DNA from: Actinomycetes bacterium
Lineage (GTDB): Bacteria; Actinomycetota; Acidimicrobiia; Acidimicrobiales; RAAP-2
Assembly: GCA_021831035.1 (NCBI GenBank)
Contig: JAKBNL010000002.1
Location: 1-64,000 of the forward strand
Direction of reading: 5' to 3'
Length of the DNA: 64,000 nt
Positions 40,642 through 47,891 of the stretch are shown here, piece after piece. Position 1 is the stretch's first letter. Each line of letters opens with the position of its first letter. The notes below the pieces were generated by a model. That model was not told the origin of the DNA and made no database searches. It saw only the letters and a program-made list of their open reading frames with translations. The position numbers and the translations under genes are program-made.

Positions 40642-42177
40642 TCAGCCCACCCGCAGTGCTACCACCTGTGGGTGACCCTCAGTCGAGCGCTGCCCCGTGG
40701 GCGGTCCCCCGTCGAGCACGATCACGTAGGGGCCCGCGACGGCGAGGGGGGCGTTGGTCGACGTCGGCAGTGCCCGGTCGAGCACGGTCCGACCCGTCGC
40801 ACGCGAGAGGGCGAGTAGGCGGCCGTCGTACAGCGTGGTAAGCACGAGGTCGTTCACGACGGTCATCGCACCCAGGGGGAGGCTCTTTACCGCGACCGTC
40901 CACTCGACCCTCCCCGTCGTGAGGTCGAGTGCCTCGATGGCGCCCCCCTCGTGGGTAGCGGCGGTGGCGACGCCGGTCACCTGGGAGGCCGCGGTGTAGC
41001 TCAACGCCAGGTTGAGTGTCTCGACGTAGACGCTCGAGCCCGCGACGGCGAGGTTGGCGAGTACGCCCCCGAGCGACCCCGGCAGGTAGGTGAAGGGCAA
41101 CGGGGGCATCGGACGGTGGCGCAGCGCGTTGCGCGAGTCGCCGTCGTGGCCGTTGTGCCGTCCGACGAGCGTAGCCCAGAGCAGGTGACCGTTGCGTGCG
41201 TCCAACGCGTAGACGATGCCCATCTTGCCGCTCGCGATCACCACCGGCCGTCCCCCGGCCGACGCGAGCACCGGCGACGTCTGCAGGTCGTAGTCCTTGA
41301 AGTCGTCCGGGACGGCTTGGTAGTACCAGACGAGGCGACCCGTGGACGCCTCGAGGGTCACGGCGCTGTCGGTGTAGAGCTGGCGGGAGGGTGCGGCGTA
41401 CGCCGACCCGATCGACTGGTACGGGTTGCCGGTCCCGTAGGTGACCGTGCCGTCGGGGTTGACGAGCGGCGTCTCCCAGGCTCCCCCCGAGCCCGCGCCG
41501 ACCGCCCGCACGCCGGGCGACTCGCGCCGCGTGGTGTGGAACCGCCAGAGACACGCACCGTCTCTCGCGCGCAGCGCCATGAGGACGCCCCCGCCACGAC
41601 TCAGTCCGTACTGGCTCGCGATGTAGACCCGGCCGTCGGCGACCGCGGGCTGCATCCCGAACGTCCCCTCCCCCTTGTTGAGCAGGTGGCGGTCCAGCCA
41701 CACGATCCGGCCGGTGCGCCTCGAGAGGGCGAACGCGTCGTGGGGCGTGAGGCCGTAGACGCGATCGGCCGACACCGCCACGCCGTTGGGACCCGGCCCG
41801 CTCAGGAGTTTCTCGTTGAAGCGCCGCTCCCAGAGCAGCCGTCCACTCGAGAGCTCGAGCGCGTAGACGTTCGAGTAGATGTCCTGGACGTACACGACCC
41901 CGCCGACGACGATCGGGTTCGCCACGAGGGAGCCGGTGTGCTCCAGCCCGTGGCTCGCGCGACCACGGAGGTGGTACGCCCACACCACCCGCAGACCGCC
42001 GACGGTGGCCGCGGTGATCGGCGAGTCGAGCGCGACCCGCGTGTTGAGAAGGTTGCCGTTGGGAGCGGGTCACGAACCCGTCGTCCCCCCCGTCGCCGCG
42101 CCCGCGGGCACAGCGAGGCTCACCGCGAGGAGGCTCGCCCCCACCACGGCGATCCATCGGGTCGACCTAGTGCGCAC
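40642..42177 (-). pseudogene. Exported PQQ-type beta-propeller protein interrupted by one in-frame TGA
   Basis: From GTG 42177 the frame gives a clear signal peptide (RWIAVVGASLLAVSLAVPAG, then AATGGTTGS) and meets TGA at 42072-42070. The same frame then continues without break as PAPNGNLLNTRVALDSPI, AATVGGLRVVWAYHLRG and a 448-residue quinoprotein propeller (GVVYVQDIYSNVYALELSSG, YGTGNPYQSIGSAY, DDFKDYDLQTSPVL) to 40642. The NLLNTR..ITAATVGGLRVVWAY stretch is the usual N-terminus of PQQ-dependent alcohol-dehydrogenase-like proteins. A single base would restore a 511-aa exported enzyme. It may be a recent nonsense mutation, a base-call error or read-through. The remaining propeller, if made from an internal GTG, would lack an export signal. 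Confidence 0.8.
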
Positions 42178-42227
42178 GCGTCCCCCTCGGCCGTCCGAGG
42201 GTCCCGGGCGGCTCGGGCGACCTTCTG

Positions 42228-42237
42228 ACCCTAGGCT
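42228..42237. promoter_or_regulatory. Overlapping divergent -10 boxes sharing CCTAGG
   Basis: On the plus strand TAGGCT (42232-42237), then CCCGGG, then GTG of the LigT gene: a leaderless promoter. On the minus strand TAGGGT (42233-42228) can serve the propeller gene with a leader of about 44 nt. The two hexamers share two base pairs, so both promoters cannot be occupied at once. Confidence 0.5.
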
Positions 42238-42243
42238 CCCGGG

Positions 42244-42768
42244 GTGGCCGCGCGCGTGCTCTCCGCGACCCCGACGCCGCGCTACCTCGCGCTCCAGCCG
42301 CCGCACGGGGTCCGTCGAGAACTCGCGACGGTCATGGCCGGCCTGGGGATGCGGGACGCCGTTCCCCACGTGACCGTGGTCGCCCCGCCCGAGCTCCCCG
42401 CCGACGACACCTGGTTCGACGCGGTGCGGGCGGTCGCGAGCGCGACGGCCCCGTTCCCCGTCCGCCTCGGGACGGTGGCCTCGTTCGGCGAGCGCGTCCG
42501 GTACCTCCGCGTCGACGGGGAGGGCGTCGACGCGCTTCGTGCCGCGCTCGAGGTGGCCCTCGGGCTCGCCCCGCGCGCGCAGCCCTTCGTCGCCCACCTC
42601 ACCCTGGCCGTGGCCCGTCGCGGGGCGCTCCCCGGGGTCGCCGCCGGAGCGATCCCCGAGTCCGTGCGCCGACCCTTCCTCGCCACCGCCCTCGCGCTGT
42701 TCGCCCGCCCGACGGCCGCGGCGCCCTACGCGCGAGTGCGGACCTTCCCGTTCGCCGGCGAGCCGTGA
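42244..42768 (+). CDS. 2'-5' RNA ligase / RNA 2',3'-cyclic phosphodiesterase family (LigT-like)
   Basis: 174 aa, 2H phosphoesterase fold. Both HxT motifs are there: PHVTVV near residue 41 and AHLTLAV near residue 119. The N-terminus has RYLALQPPHGVRRELATVMA. Members open 2',3'-cyclic phosphates of RNA or nucleotides. GTG at 42244 lies six bases after TAGGCT, with no ribosome site. Confidence 0.85.
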   Translation: MAARVLSATPTPRYLALQPPHGVRRELATVMAGLGMRDAVPHVTVVAPPELPADDTWFDAVRAVASATAPFPVRLGTVASFGERVRYLRVDGEGVDALRAALEVALGLAPRAQPFVAHLTLAVARRGALPGVAAGAIPESVRRPFLATALALFARPTAAAPYARVRTFPFAGEP

Positions 42769-42792
42769 TCGGGGCGTGCTAGGCCAGAGGGC

Positions 42793-43086
42793 GTGTCGAC
42801 CTTCCTCGTCACCCGCCACCGCACGGGTCCCTCGTGGGCCCCGACGCGCCCGATGGAGGCGCAGTCCGGCTGGTCGGAGCACGCGCGCGTCATGGACGAT
42901 CTGGTGGCGCGCGGCACCATCGTCCTCGGCGGACCCGTCGGCGACGGCGAGCGGGTGGTGCTGGTCTGCGAGGCGGCCTCCGCGGAGGCGCTCACCGACG
43001 CGCTCGCCGACGACCCCTGGACCGACAGCCACCTGATCGACGTGGTCGAGCCCCTCTGCCTTCGCCTCGACGCGCGACGCCCGTGA
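42793..43086 (+). CDS. YCII-related domain protein
   Basis: 97 aa, YciI/ferredoxin-like fold (FLVTRHRTGPSWAPTRPMEA, EHARVMDDLVARGTIVLGGP). The catalytic-type His of YciI appears as EHARVMD. Function of the group is largely unknown. GTG at 42793 has AGAGGG five bases upstream at best; TAGGCC further upstream may be a degenerate -10. It overlaps the next gene by GTGA. Confidence 0.82.
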   Translation: MSTFLVTRHRTGPSWAPTRPMEAQSGWSEHARVMDDLVARGTIVLGGPVGDGERVVLVCEAASAEALTDALADDPWTDSHLIDVVEPLCLRLDARRP

Positions 43087-43529
43087 GGGGTCCGCGCGAG
43101 GCCGGCGTGTCGGTCGTCTCCGCCCTCGCCGGCGTCGTCATCGTGCTCGTCCTGGGCTCGATCGTCCTCTCCCAGACCCTCGGGGGAAGCCCCGCGCACC
43201 ACGGCGCCCCCGCGTCCCAGCCGGGCCGACCCGCGACGGCGCCCGCCCTGGCCAGCGCGCCGCCGGCCGCCGTTCACGCGGCGTGCGTGACCGACGTGGC
43301 GGCGATCGAGTCGGCGGTCGCCGCGTACGAGACCCTCCACGGGTCCCTCCCGCCGGCCGGGACGGCCTGGGCCACGGGGGTCGGGGGTCCCCTGGCCGGG
43401 CAGCGCTGGCCCTCGGGGGACGCGTCGTTCACCCTGGAGTGGACCGGGACGAGCGTCGGCGTGCGACCCCTGCGCGGTCCCCACGCCCGTCAGGTCATCC
43501 TCGGCGCGGCCGGCTGCGCCGACCTGTAG
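43083..43529 (+). CDS. Pilin-like exported protein, 148 aa
   Basis: A short charged N-terminus (RGPREAG) is followed by one hydrophobic helix (VSVVSALAGVVIVLVLGSIV) and an exported Ala/Pro-rich stretch. The C-terminus (CVTDVAAIESAVAAYETLHG, then GPLAGQRWPSGDASFTLEWT) resembles actinobacterial type IV pilin-like proteins that have a Cys-D-x2-(A/T)-(V/I)-E..A-V-x-A-Y helix and a WPS motif. The class III cleavage pattern (G then hydrophobic helix) is partly there but the usual Glu5 is absent. GTG start overlaps the YCII gene's stop (GTGA). Minor pseudopilin or plain secreted protein; uncertain. Confidence 0.6.
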   Translation: MRGPREAGVSVVSALAGVVIVLVLGSIVLSQTLGGSPAHHGAPASQPGRPATAPALASAPPAAVHAACVTDVAAIESAVAAYETLHGSLPPAGTAWATGVGGPLAGQRWPSGDASFTLEWTGTSVGVRPLRGPHARQVILGAAGCADL

Positions 43530-44549
43530 TCACCGTGGGACGATCGTGACCCGCTCGGTGTTCGAGAGCAGCTCGACCCAGGTTTGACCCGGGGCGAGCT
43601 CGATGACCTTGCCCTGGTCGTTGGTGAAGACGGTGCGGTGGTAGAGGTTCGCGCGGTGCCAGTGGCCGTGCTGGACGACCCCGCCGGTGAAGACCTCGAC
43701 CGGGCCCGAGCCGACCAACTGCGCGTAGGAGTCGATCACGCCCACGCCGCCCACGTAGTTGACCGACATCACGATCACGTTCTTCGGGGCGAGCTGGACG
43801 CCGTTGGCCGACTTCTCGAGCGAGCCGAAGAGTGAACGGTCCCAGCGGCGCGTCGTCGGGTTCCAGGTATAGGTCACGGCGTAGCCGGCCTCGAAGCCCA
43901 CCGTGAAGGCGTGCACCGCGGGACCGTGCGCGAACTGGCCCGGGGCGAGGTAGGTGAACAGGGGTCGGGTCGGACGGGGCACGCCGCCCGTTCCCATCAG
44001 GAGCTGCGCGTTCGCGAAGAGGTTGTGGGGCACGGGACGAGAGGGATCACGGAACATCGCGGCGCCGGCGTTCGCCTCGTCGACCAGCTTCACGGGGGCC
44101 GTCGCGATGCTGCGCAGGGCGTACTGCGCCCCACCGCTGAAGGCGAAGATCCCCCCGATGGGAAAGACGATCTCGCGATCGGTGCGCCGCACCGAGCGAA
44201 CCGGTCCGACCACCGTGGGCAGCTGGGAGTCGAAGATCGCGGCCAGACGCGTGATGCCGCCCTCGACGATCTCCTCGTAGACGACGTCGGCGTCCTGCAC
44301 GCCGTACTGGGGCATGGCCTGGGGGGTGTTATCGATCTTGATCGTGAGGGCCGAGCGGTGCTGGGTGAGATGGTGCGGGTCGGGTAGGCCCGTCAGGGGG
44401 TCGACGTAGACGCGCGGGGGTGCCGTCGTGGAGGTCGCCCCGCCGCTCGCCGGCGAGGTCGTGGTCGTGGTGTCCGAGGCCCGAGCCGGCCCCGCGAGGA
44501 CGGCCACCAGGGCGAGGGCGAGGGCGAGGGGGGTCAGGGCGCGGCGCAC
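43530..44549 (-). CDS. DUF3048 (YerB-like) exported protein
   Basis: 339 aa. Signal peptide MRRALTPLALALALVAVLAG, cleavage near ARA-SD, then a Thr-rich linker (DTTTTTSPASGGATSTT). The two DUF3048 blocks follow: VYVDPLTGLPDP, KIDNTPQAMPQYGVQDADVV, GGITRLAAIFDS and VGPVRSVRRTDREI, and after residue 250 the C-terminal block (PKNVIVMSVNY, LAPGQTWVELLSNTERVTIV). The family is exported in Firmicutes and actinobacteria with unknown function. GTG at 44549 is chosen because TAGTTT lies seven bases ahead; a TTG at 44567 would add six residues. Confidence 0.88.
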   Translation of the reverse strand: MRRALTPLALALALVAVLAGPARASDTTTTTSPASGGATSTTAPPRVYVDPLTGLPDPHHLTQHRSALTIKIDNTPQAMPQYGVQDADVVYEEIVEGGITRLAAIFDSQLPTVVGPVRSVRRTDREIVFPIGGIFAFSGGAQYALRSIATAPVKLVDEANAGAAMFRDPSRPVPHNLFANAQLLMGTGGVPRPTRPLFTYLAPGQFAHGPAVHAFTVGFEAGYAVTYTWNPTTRRWDRSLFGSLEKSANGVQLAPKNVIVMSVNYVGGVGVIDSYAQLVGSGPVEVFTGGVVQHGHWHRANLYHRTVFTNDQGKVIELAPGQTWVELLSNTERVTIVPR

Positions 44550-44556
44550 GACGGCC

Positions 44557-44562
44557 AAACTA
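44557..44562 (-). promoter_or_regulatory. -10 box TAGTTT, near-leaderless promoter of the DUF3048 gene
   Basis: TAGTTT, then GGCCGTC, then GTG at 44549 on the minus strand. Seven bases separate hexamer and start, one more than in the other cases. Confidence 0.45.
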
Positions 44563-44651
44563 GCCAAGGCCCCGCGCCGCCGGTCCGCAGCGGCGCGCCG
44601 CAGCGGTCACCGGACCGGACCGGCCGCTACGCCCGGGCACCGAGGGGGACG

Positions 44652-45329
44652 GTGACGACACTCGACGTGGCGCTGGAGGTCGGGCGCAAGGGTCGTCGGG
44701 TGGGCGACGCGGTGGCCGCGGCTCGAGCGCGGGGGCGCGAGCCCCGAGGAGGCGGTGGCGTGACTGGCGGCCTACCGGGACCGCTGCGCGCCGGGGGCGC
44801 GGCCGGCGGGTCGGGGGCCCAGTTCTCCTCGACCGCGCGGCCCCGGGTCGTCGTGACCTATCCCGGAGTCGGCGCCACCGACGTCTGGGGCATCTCCTTC
44901 GCGTCGTGCGGGCTCGACGAGGCCCCCCTCGGCACCGCGGCGTTCGCGTGCCAGCTCGAACTGCTCGCGGCTGCGTGGCGGTTCTTCGACCGGGCGCGCG
45001 AGCGTCTCCGCCGAAGTGCGCACCGACCCGCGCGGCGCCGGGCGGGACCGCGGGGCGATCGCCGGTCACCTGCGGCGCGGTCAGCAGGACGGGGCCCGCA
45101 CGGTCGGGGTCGCGCCGGTCGAGGAACCGCTCGACGATCCCTCGGCCCTCGGCCGCCACCGCGAGGAGTTCCTCCGAGCACTCGCCGCCCACCACGCCGA
45201 AGGTCGCCGGGCGCGGACCTGGACGCTGCCCTCCTCGTGCGACACAGCGCCTTCCACGTGCTCGACCACGCCTGGGAGATGCGAGATGGGGACCTCCGCG
45301 CGAGCGGCGACGCTTTCGGTTCGACCTAG
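44652..45329 (+). pseudogene. Decayed member of an actinobacterial conserved-hypothetical family
   Basis: Family fragments appear in alternating frames. TTLDVALEVGRKGRRV is read from GTG 44652 (ribosome site GAGGGGGAC). Then RGGASPEEAVA, a TGA at 44761 and LAAYRDRCAPGARPAG are read one frame over. Back in the first frame come RVVVTYPGVGATDVW and ELLAAAWRFFDRAR; then shifted again ASVSAEVRTDPRGAGRDRGA and EPLDDPSALGRHREEFLRAL; and finally the first frame with VRHSAFHVLDHAWEMRDGDL. From memory this is the layout of a 200-odd-residue actinobacterial protein that ends in the signature HVLDHAWE. At least four frame changes plus one stop make a functional product impossible. The function of the intact family is unknown to me. 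Confidence 0.75.
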
Positions 45330-45396
45330 GGTCGCGCGCGGCCCCCCTGCGCGACACCCGCGAGAACGGCGACGCCGCCGCTCGGCGAACGCTCGC

Positions 45397-45633
45397 TCAG
45401 GCCACCCGGTTGCGCTGGGTCGGCGCGGCGCACTCCCGACACAGGATCACCGACGGCGGGAACTCCCGGTCGGGTTGGGGCGAGCGGAAGATCCGCACGA
45501 CCCCCGTCGAACGGCATCGCGTGTGGTGCCAGCAGGAGCGCCGCGAGCACCCGCACGGGCCCGTCGCCGGCTGGCGGGTGCGGCCCGTTCGTTCAGCCCA
45601 GTGGGCCGACACCGCCGCCTGAAGATCGCCCAT
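45397..45633 (-). CDS. Small Cys-rich hypothetical protein, 78 aa
   Basis: ATG at 45633 (a second ATG directly before it) follows GGAGG by five bases, a good ribosome site in a region otherwise poor in them. The protein begins MGDLQAAVSAHWAERTGRTR and has a middle cluster CGCSRRSCWHHTRC and a final CREC, seven cysteines and three histidines that could hold zinc. No signal peptide. I do not recognise a family. It sits between a pseudogene and the MMPL transporter. Coding status rests on the ribosome site and the Cys/His pattern. Confidence 0.45.
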   Translation of the reverse strand: MGDLQAAVSAHWAERTGRTRQPATGPCGCSRRSCWHHTRCRSTGVVRIFRSPQPDREFPPSVILCRECAAPTQRNRVA

Positions 45634-45752
45634 CATGACCTCCGGAACTACCCTTCCACCAGGGTATCGAGGACCGGTCCGCACACGGTGGATGGTCGCC
45701 TCGAGTCGCCCGGTGGGTCTTGGGTCCCCCTCGCCGGGGACGGACCACTCTG

Positions 45753-45758
45753 TACACT
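45753..45758 (+). promoter_or_regulatory. Leaderless promoter -10 box of the MMPL gene
   Basis: TACACT, then GCGCCG, then the GTG at 45765. It fixes the transporter's start 45 bases inside the longest possible frame. Confidence 0.6.
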
Positions 45759-45764
45759 GCGCCG

Positions 45765-47891
45765 GTGTCCGAGGGCTGGGTCCGCGCCGTGGTGCGCGCA
45801 CGGGCGGTCGTCCTCGTGCTCTGGGCCGTGGTCGCGACCCTCGGGATCGTCGGCGCCGGCCCGCTCTCGAGCCGGCTCTCCACCTCGCTCGACGTCCCAG
45901 GAACGGGCTCGGCCGCCGCCAACGCGACCCTGGCGCGGGCCTTCCACGAGAACGCGGACGGGTCGTTCACCGTCGTGGTGGCCCGTCGGCACCTCGGCCC
46001 GGCACGTGAGCGCGCGCTGCGCGCCGAGCTCGCGCGCGCGCTCGGCGGCGCGGTACCCGCCCGGATCGTCGACAGTCGAGCCGTCGGCGGAGTCTGGTAC
46101 GCGGTGGTGAGCACCCCGCTCGGCCTCGCCCGGGCCGCCGCCCTCACCGGGGTGCTGCGCCACCGCCTGGCCGTCAACGGTCCCGTCGGGGCACTCCTCA
46201 CCGGGCCGCCGGCCCTACAGAGCGACCTCGGCCCGGTCCTGCGCGTCGACCTCGCCCGGGGGCTCGCCGTCGCCCTCGTCGCGGCCCTCGTCGTGCTCGC
46301 CCTCACGCTCGGCGTGGGCGCCGCGTTGCTGGTGCCGCTGATCATCGCCCTGGCCACCGTCGGGGCTTCCCTGGCGGTCCTCGAGCTGCTCGCGCACCGG
46401 GTCACGATCTCGCTCTACGCGCCGAACCTCGTCGAGCTCGTCGGGCTCGGCCTCGCCGTCGACTACGCCCTGCTCCTCGTCCACCGGCTGCGCGAGGAGG
46501 CCGGGCGCGCGAGTGATCCCACCGCCGCCGTCGTGGCCACGATGGCCAGCGCGGGGCGCACGGTCGTCACCTCGGGCCTCGTGGTGGCCGTCGGGCTCGC
46601 CGCCCTCCTGGTGGAACCGGTGGCCTTCGTCCGCTCGCTGGGTCTCGCCGGGCTCGTGGTGGCCCTGGTCGCCGTGGCCTCGGCGCTCACCCTCGCCCCG
46701 ACGGTCCTCTCATTGCTCGGGCCCCGGGCGCGGCGCTCGCGCGCGCGGCGCGTGGGCCGGGACGCCTGGGGTCGGCTCGCCCGCACGGTGCTCGCCCGTC
46801 GCCGCCTCGCCCTCGCGGGATCGCTCGGCGTGCTCCTCGCGCTCGCGAGCCCCCTCCTGGCGCTGCGCCTCACGCCCCTGACCCTGGCCTCGCTGCCCCG
46901 GTCCATGGCCTCGGTGCGCGCCCTCGACCTGGTGAGCGCCCGGCTCGGTCCCGGTGTCGCCACCCCCCTCACCGTGGTGATCGACACGCATCGGGTGGGC
47001 GGCGACGCCGCGCCGGGCGAGTCCGCCGCGCGCCTGCGCCTCGCGACCGCGCTCTCGCGCGACCGCGAGGTCGAGATCGCGGCCGTCGGCACCTCCCCGC
47101 CCTTCGTCGCGGGGTCCGGGCGCTTCGCCCAGATCGACGTCGTCGCCCGCGAGGCGTTCGGCTCGCCCGCGGTCCAGGCGCTGGTGGCACGGGTGCGCGC
47201 GGATCTCGTGCCGTCCGCCCGTTTCCCGGCGGGCACCACCGTCGAGGTCGGCGGGGCGCCCGCCCAGGGCGTCGACTTCCTCGCACGCGTCTACTCCGCC
47301 GCTCCCCTCGTCGCCGTGGCGGCGCTGGCGGCGACCTCCCTGCTGGTCGGCCTGGCCCTCGCCTCGTGGCCCCTCGCCCTCCTCTCGGGGGCCCTCGCCC
47401 TCGCCAGCCAGGCGGCCGCCCTCGGGGTCACGGTCGCGACGGTCCGCCTAGGGCTCCTCACCACGCCGACCACGGGTCAGGTCGAGGGGTGGGTGCCCGT
47501 CTTCCTCTTCGCGCTCCTGCTCGGGCTCTCCACCGACTACCAGGTCTTCATCCTCGCGCGCGCCCGCGAGGCGTTCGCCCGCCACCACGACCCCGCCCTC
47601 GCCATCGAGGAGGCCCTGGCGCGCACCGGCGCGGTGGTCAGTGCGGCGGCGCTCGTGATGGTCGGGGCGCTCGCCGGTCTCGCGCTCGGGCGGGTGGCCG
47701 GTCTCGACGAACTCGGCGTCGGCCTCGCCGCGGGGGTGCTGATCGACGTCGTCGTGGTGCGCGGGGTCCTGCTACCCAGCGCCGTCGGGCTGCTCGGGCG
47801 ACGCACGTTCGGGCGACCCCGCGTGCCCGACCCCGCACCGGCCCCGGGGATGGAGGGTGGGCGCGGGGTCGGGCGAGGATCGGCTACTTGA
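45765..47891 (+). CDS. MMPL-family RND transporter
   Basis: 708 aa with the two-fold RND layout: helix 1 (ARAVVLVLWAVVATLGIVGA), a periplasmic domain, helices 2-6, a second exported loop (near residues 385-520) and helices 8-12. The MMPL signature appears as FLFALLLGLSTDYQVFILAR near residue 580-600, and the first-half equivalent is VELVGLGLAVDYALLLVHRL. The paired Asp-Tyr residues are the proton relay of MmpL3-type proteins. Substrates in relatives are lipids or lipopeptides. No MmpS partner is adjacent. It converges with a large exported protein. Confidence 0.9.
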   Translation: MSEGWVRAVVRARAVVLVLWAVVATLGIVGAGPLSSRLSTSLDVPGTGSAAANATLARAFHENADGSFTVVVARRHLGPARERALRAELARALGGAVPARIVDSRAVGGVWYAVVSTPLGLARAAALTGVLRHRLAVNGPVGALLTGPPALQSDLGPVLRVDLARGLAVALVAALVVLALTLGVGAALLVPLIIALATVGASLAVLELLAHRVTISLYAPNLVELVGLGLAVDYALLLVHRLREEAGRASDPTAAVVATMASAGRTVVTSGLVVAVGLAALLVEPVAFVRSLGLAGLVVALVAVASALTLAPTVLSLLGPRARRSRARRVGRDAWGRLARTVLARRRLALAGSLGVLLALASPLLALRLTPLTLASLPRSMASVRALDLVSARLGPGVATPLTVVIDTHRVGGDAAPGESAARLRLATALSRDREVEIAAVGTSPPFVAGSGRFAQIDVVAREAFGSPAVQALVARVRADLVPSARFPAGTTVEVGGAPAQGVDFLARVYSAAPLVAVAALAATSLLVGLALASWPLALLSGALALASQAAALGVTVATVRLGLLTTPTTGQVEGWVPVFLFALLLGLSTDYQVFILARAREAFARHHDPALAIEEALARTGAVVSAAALVMVGALAGLALGRVAGLDELGVGLAAGVLIDVVVVRGVLLPSAVGLLGRRTFGRPRVPDPAPAPGMEGGRGVGRGSAT

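Noticed and set aside
42070-42072. Selenocysteine at the in-frame TGA of the propeller gene.
   Set aside because: The position is an unconserved linker, not a redox site, and no clear stem-loop follows; mutation, error or read-through is likelier.
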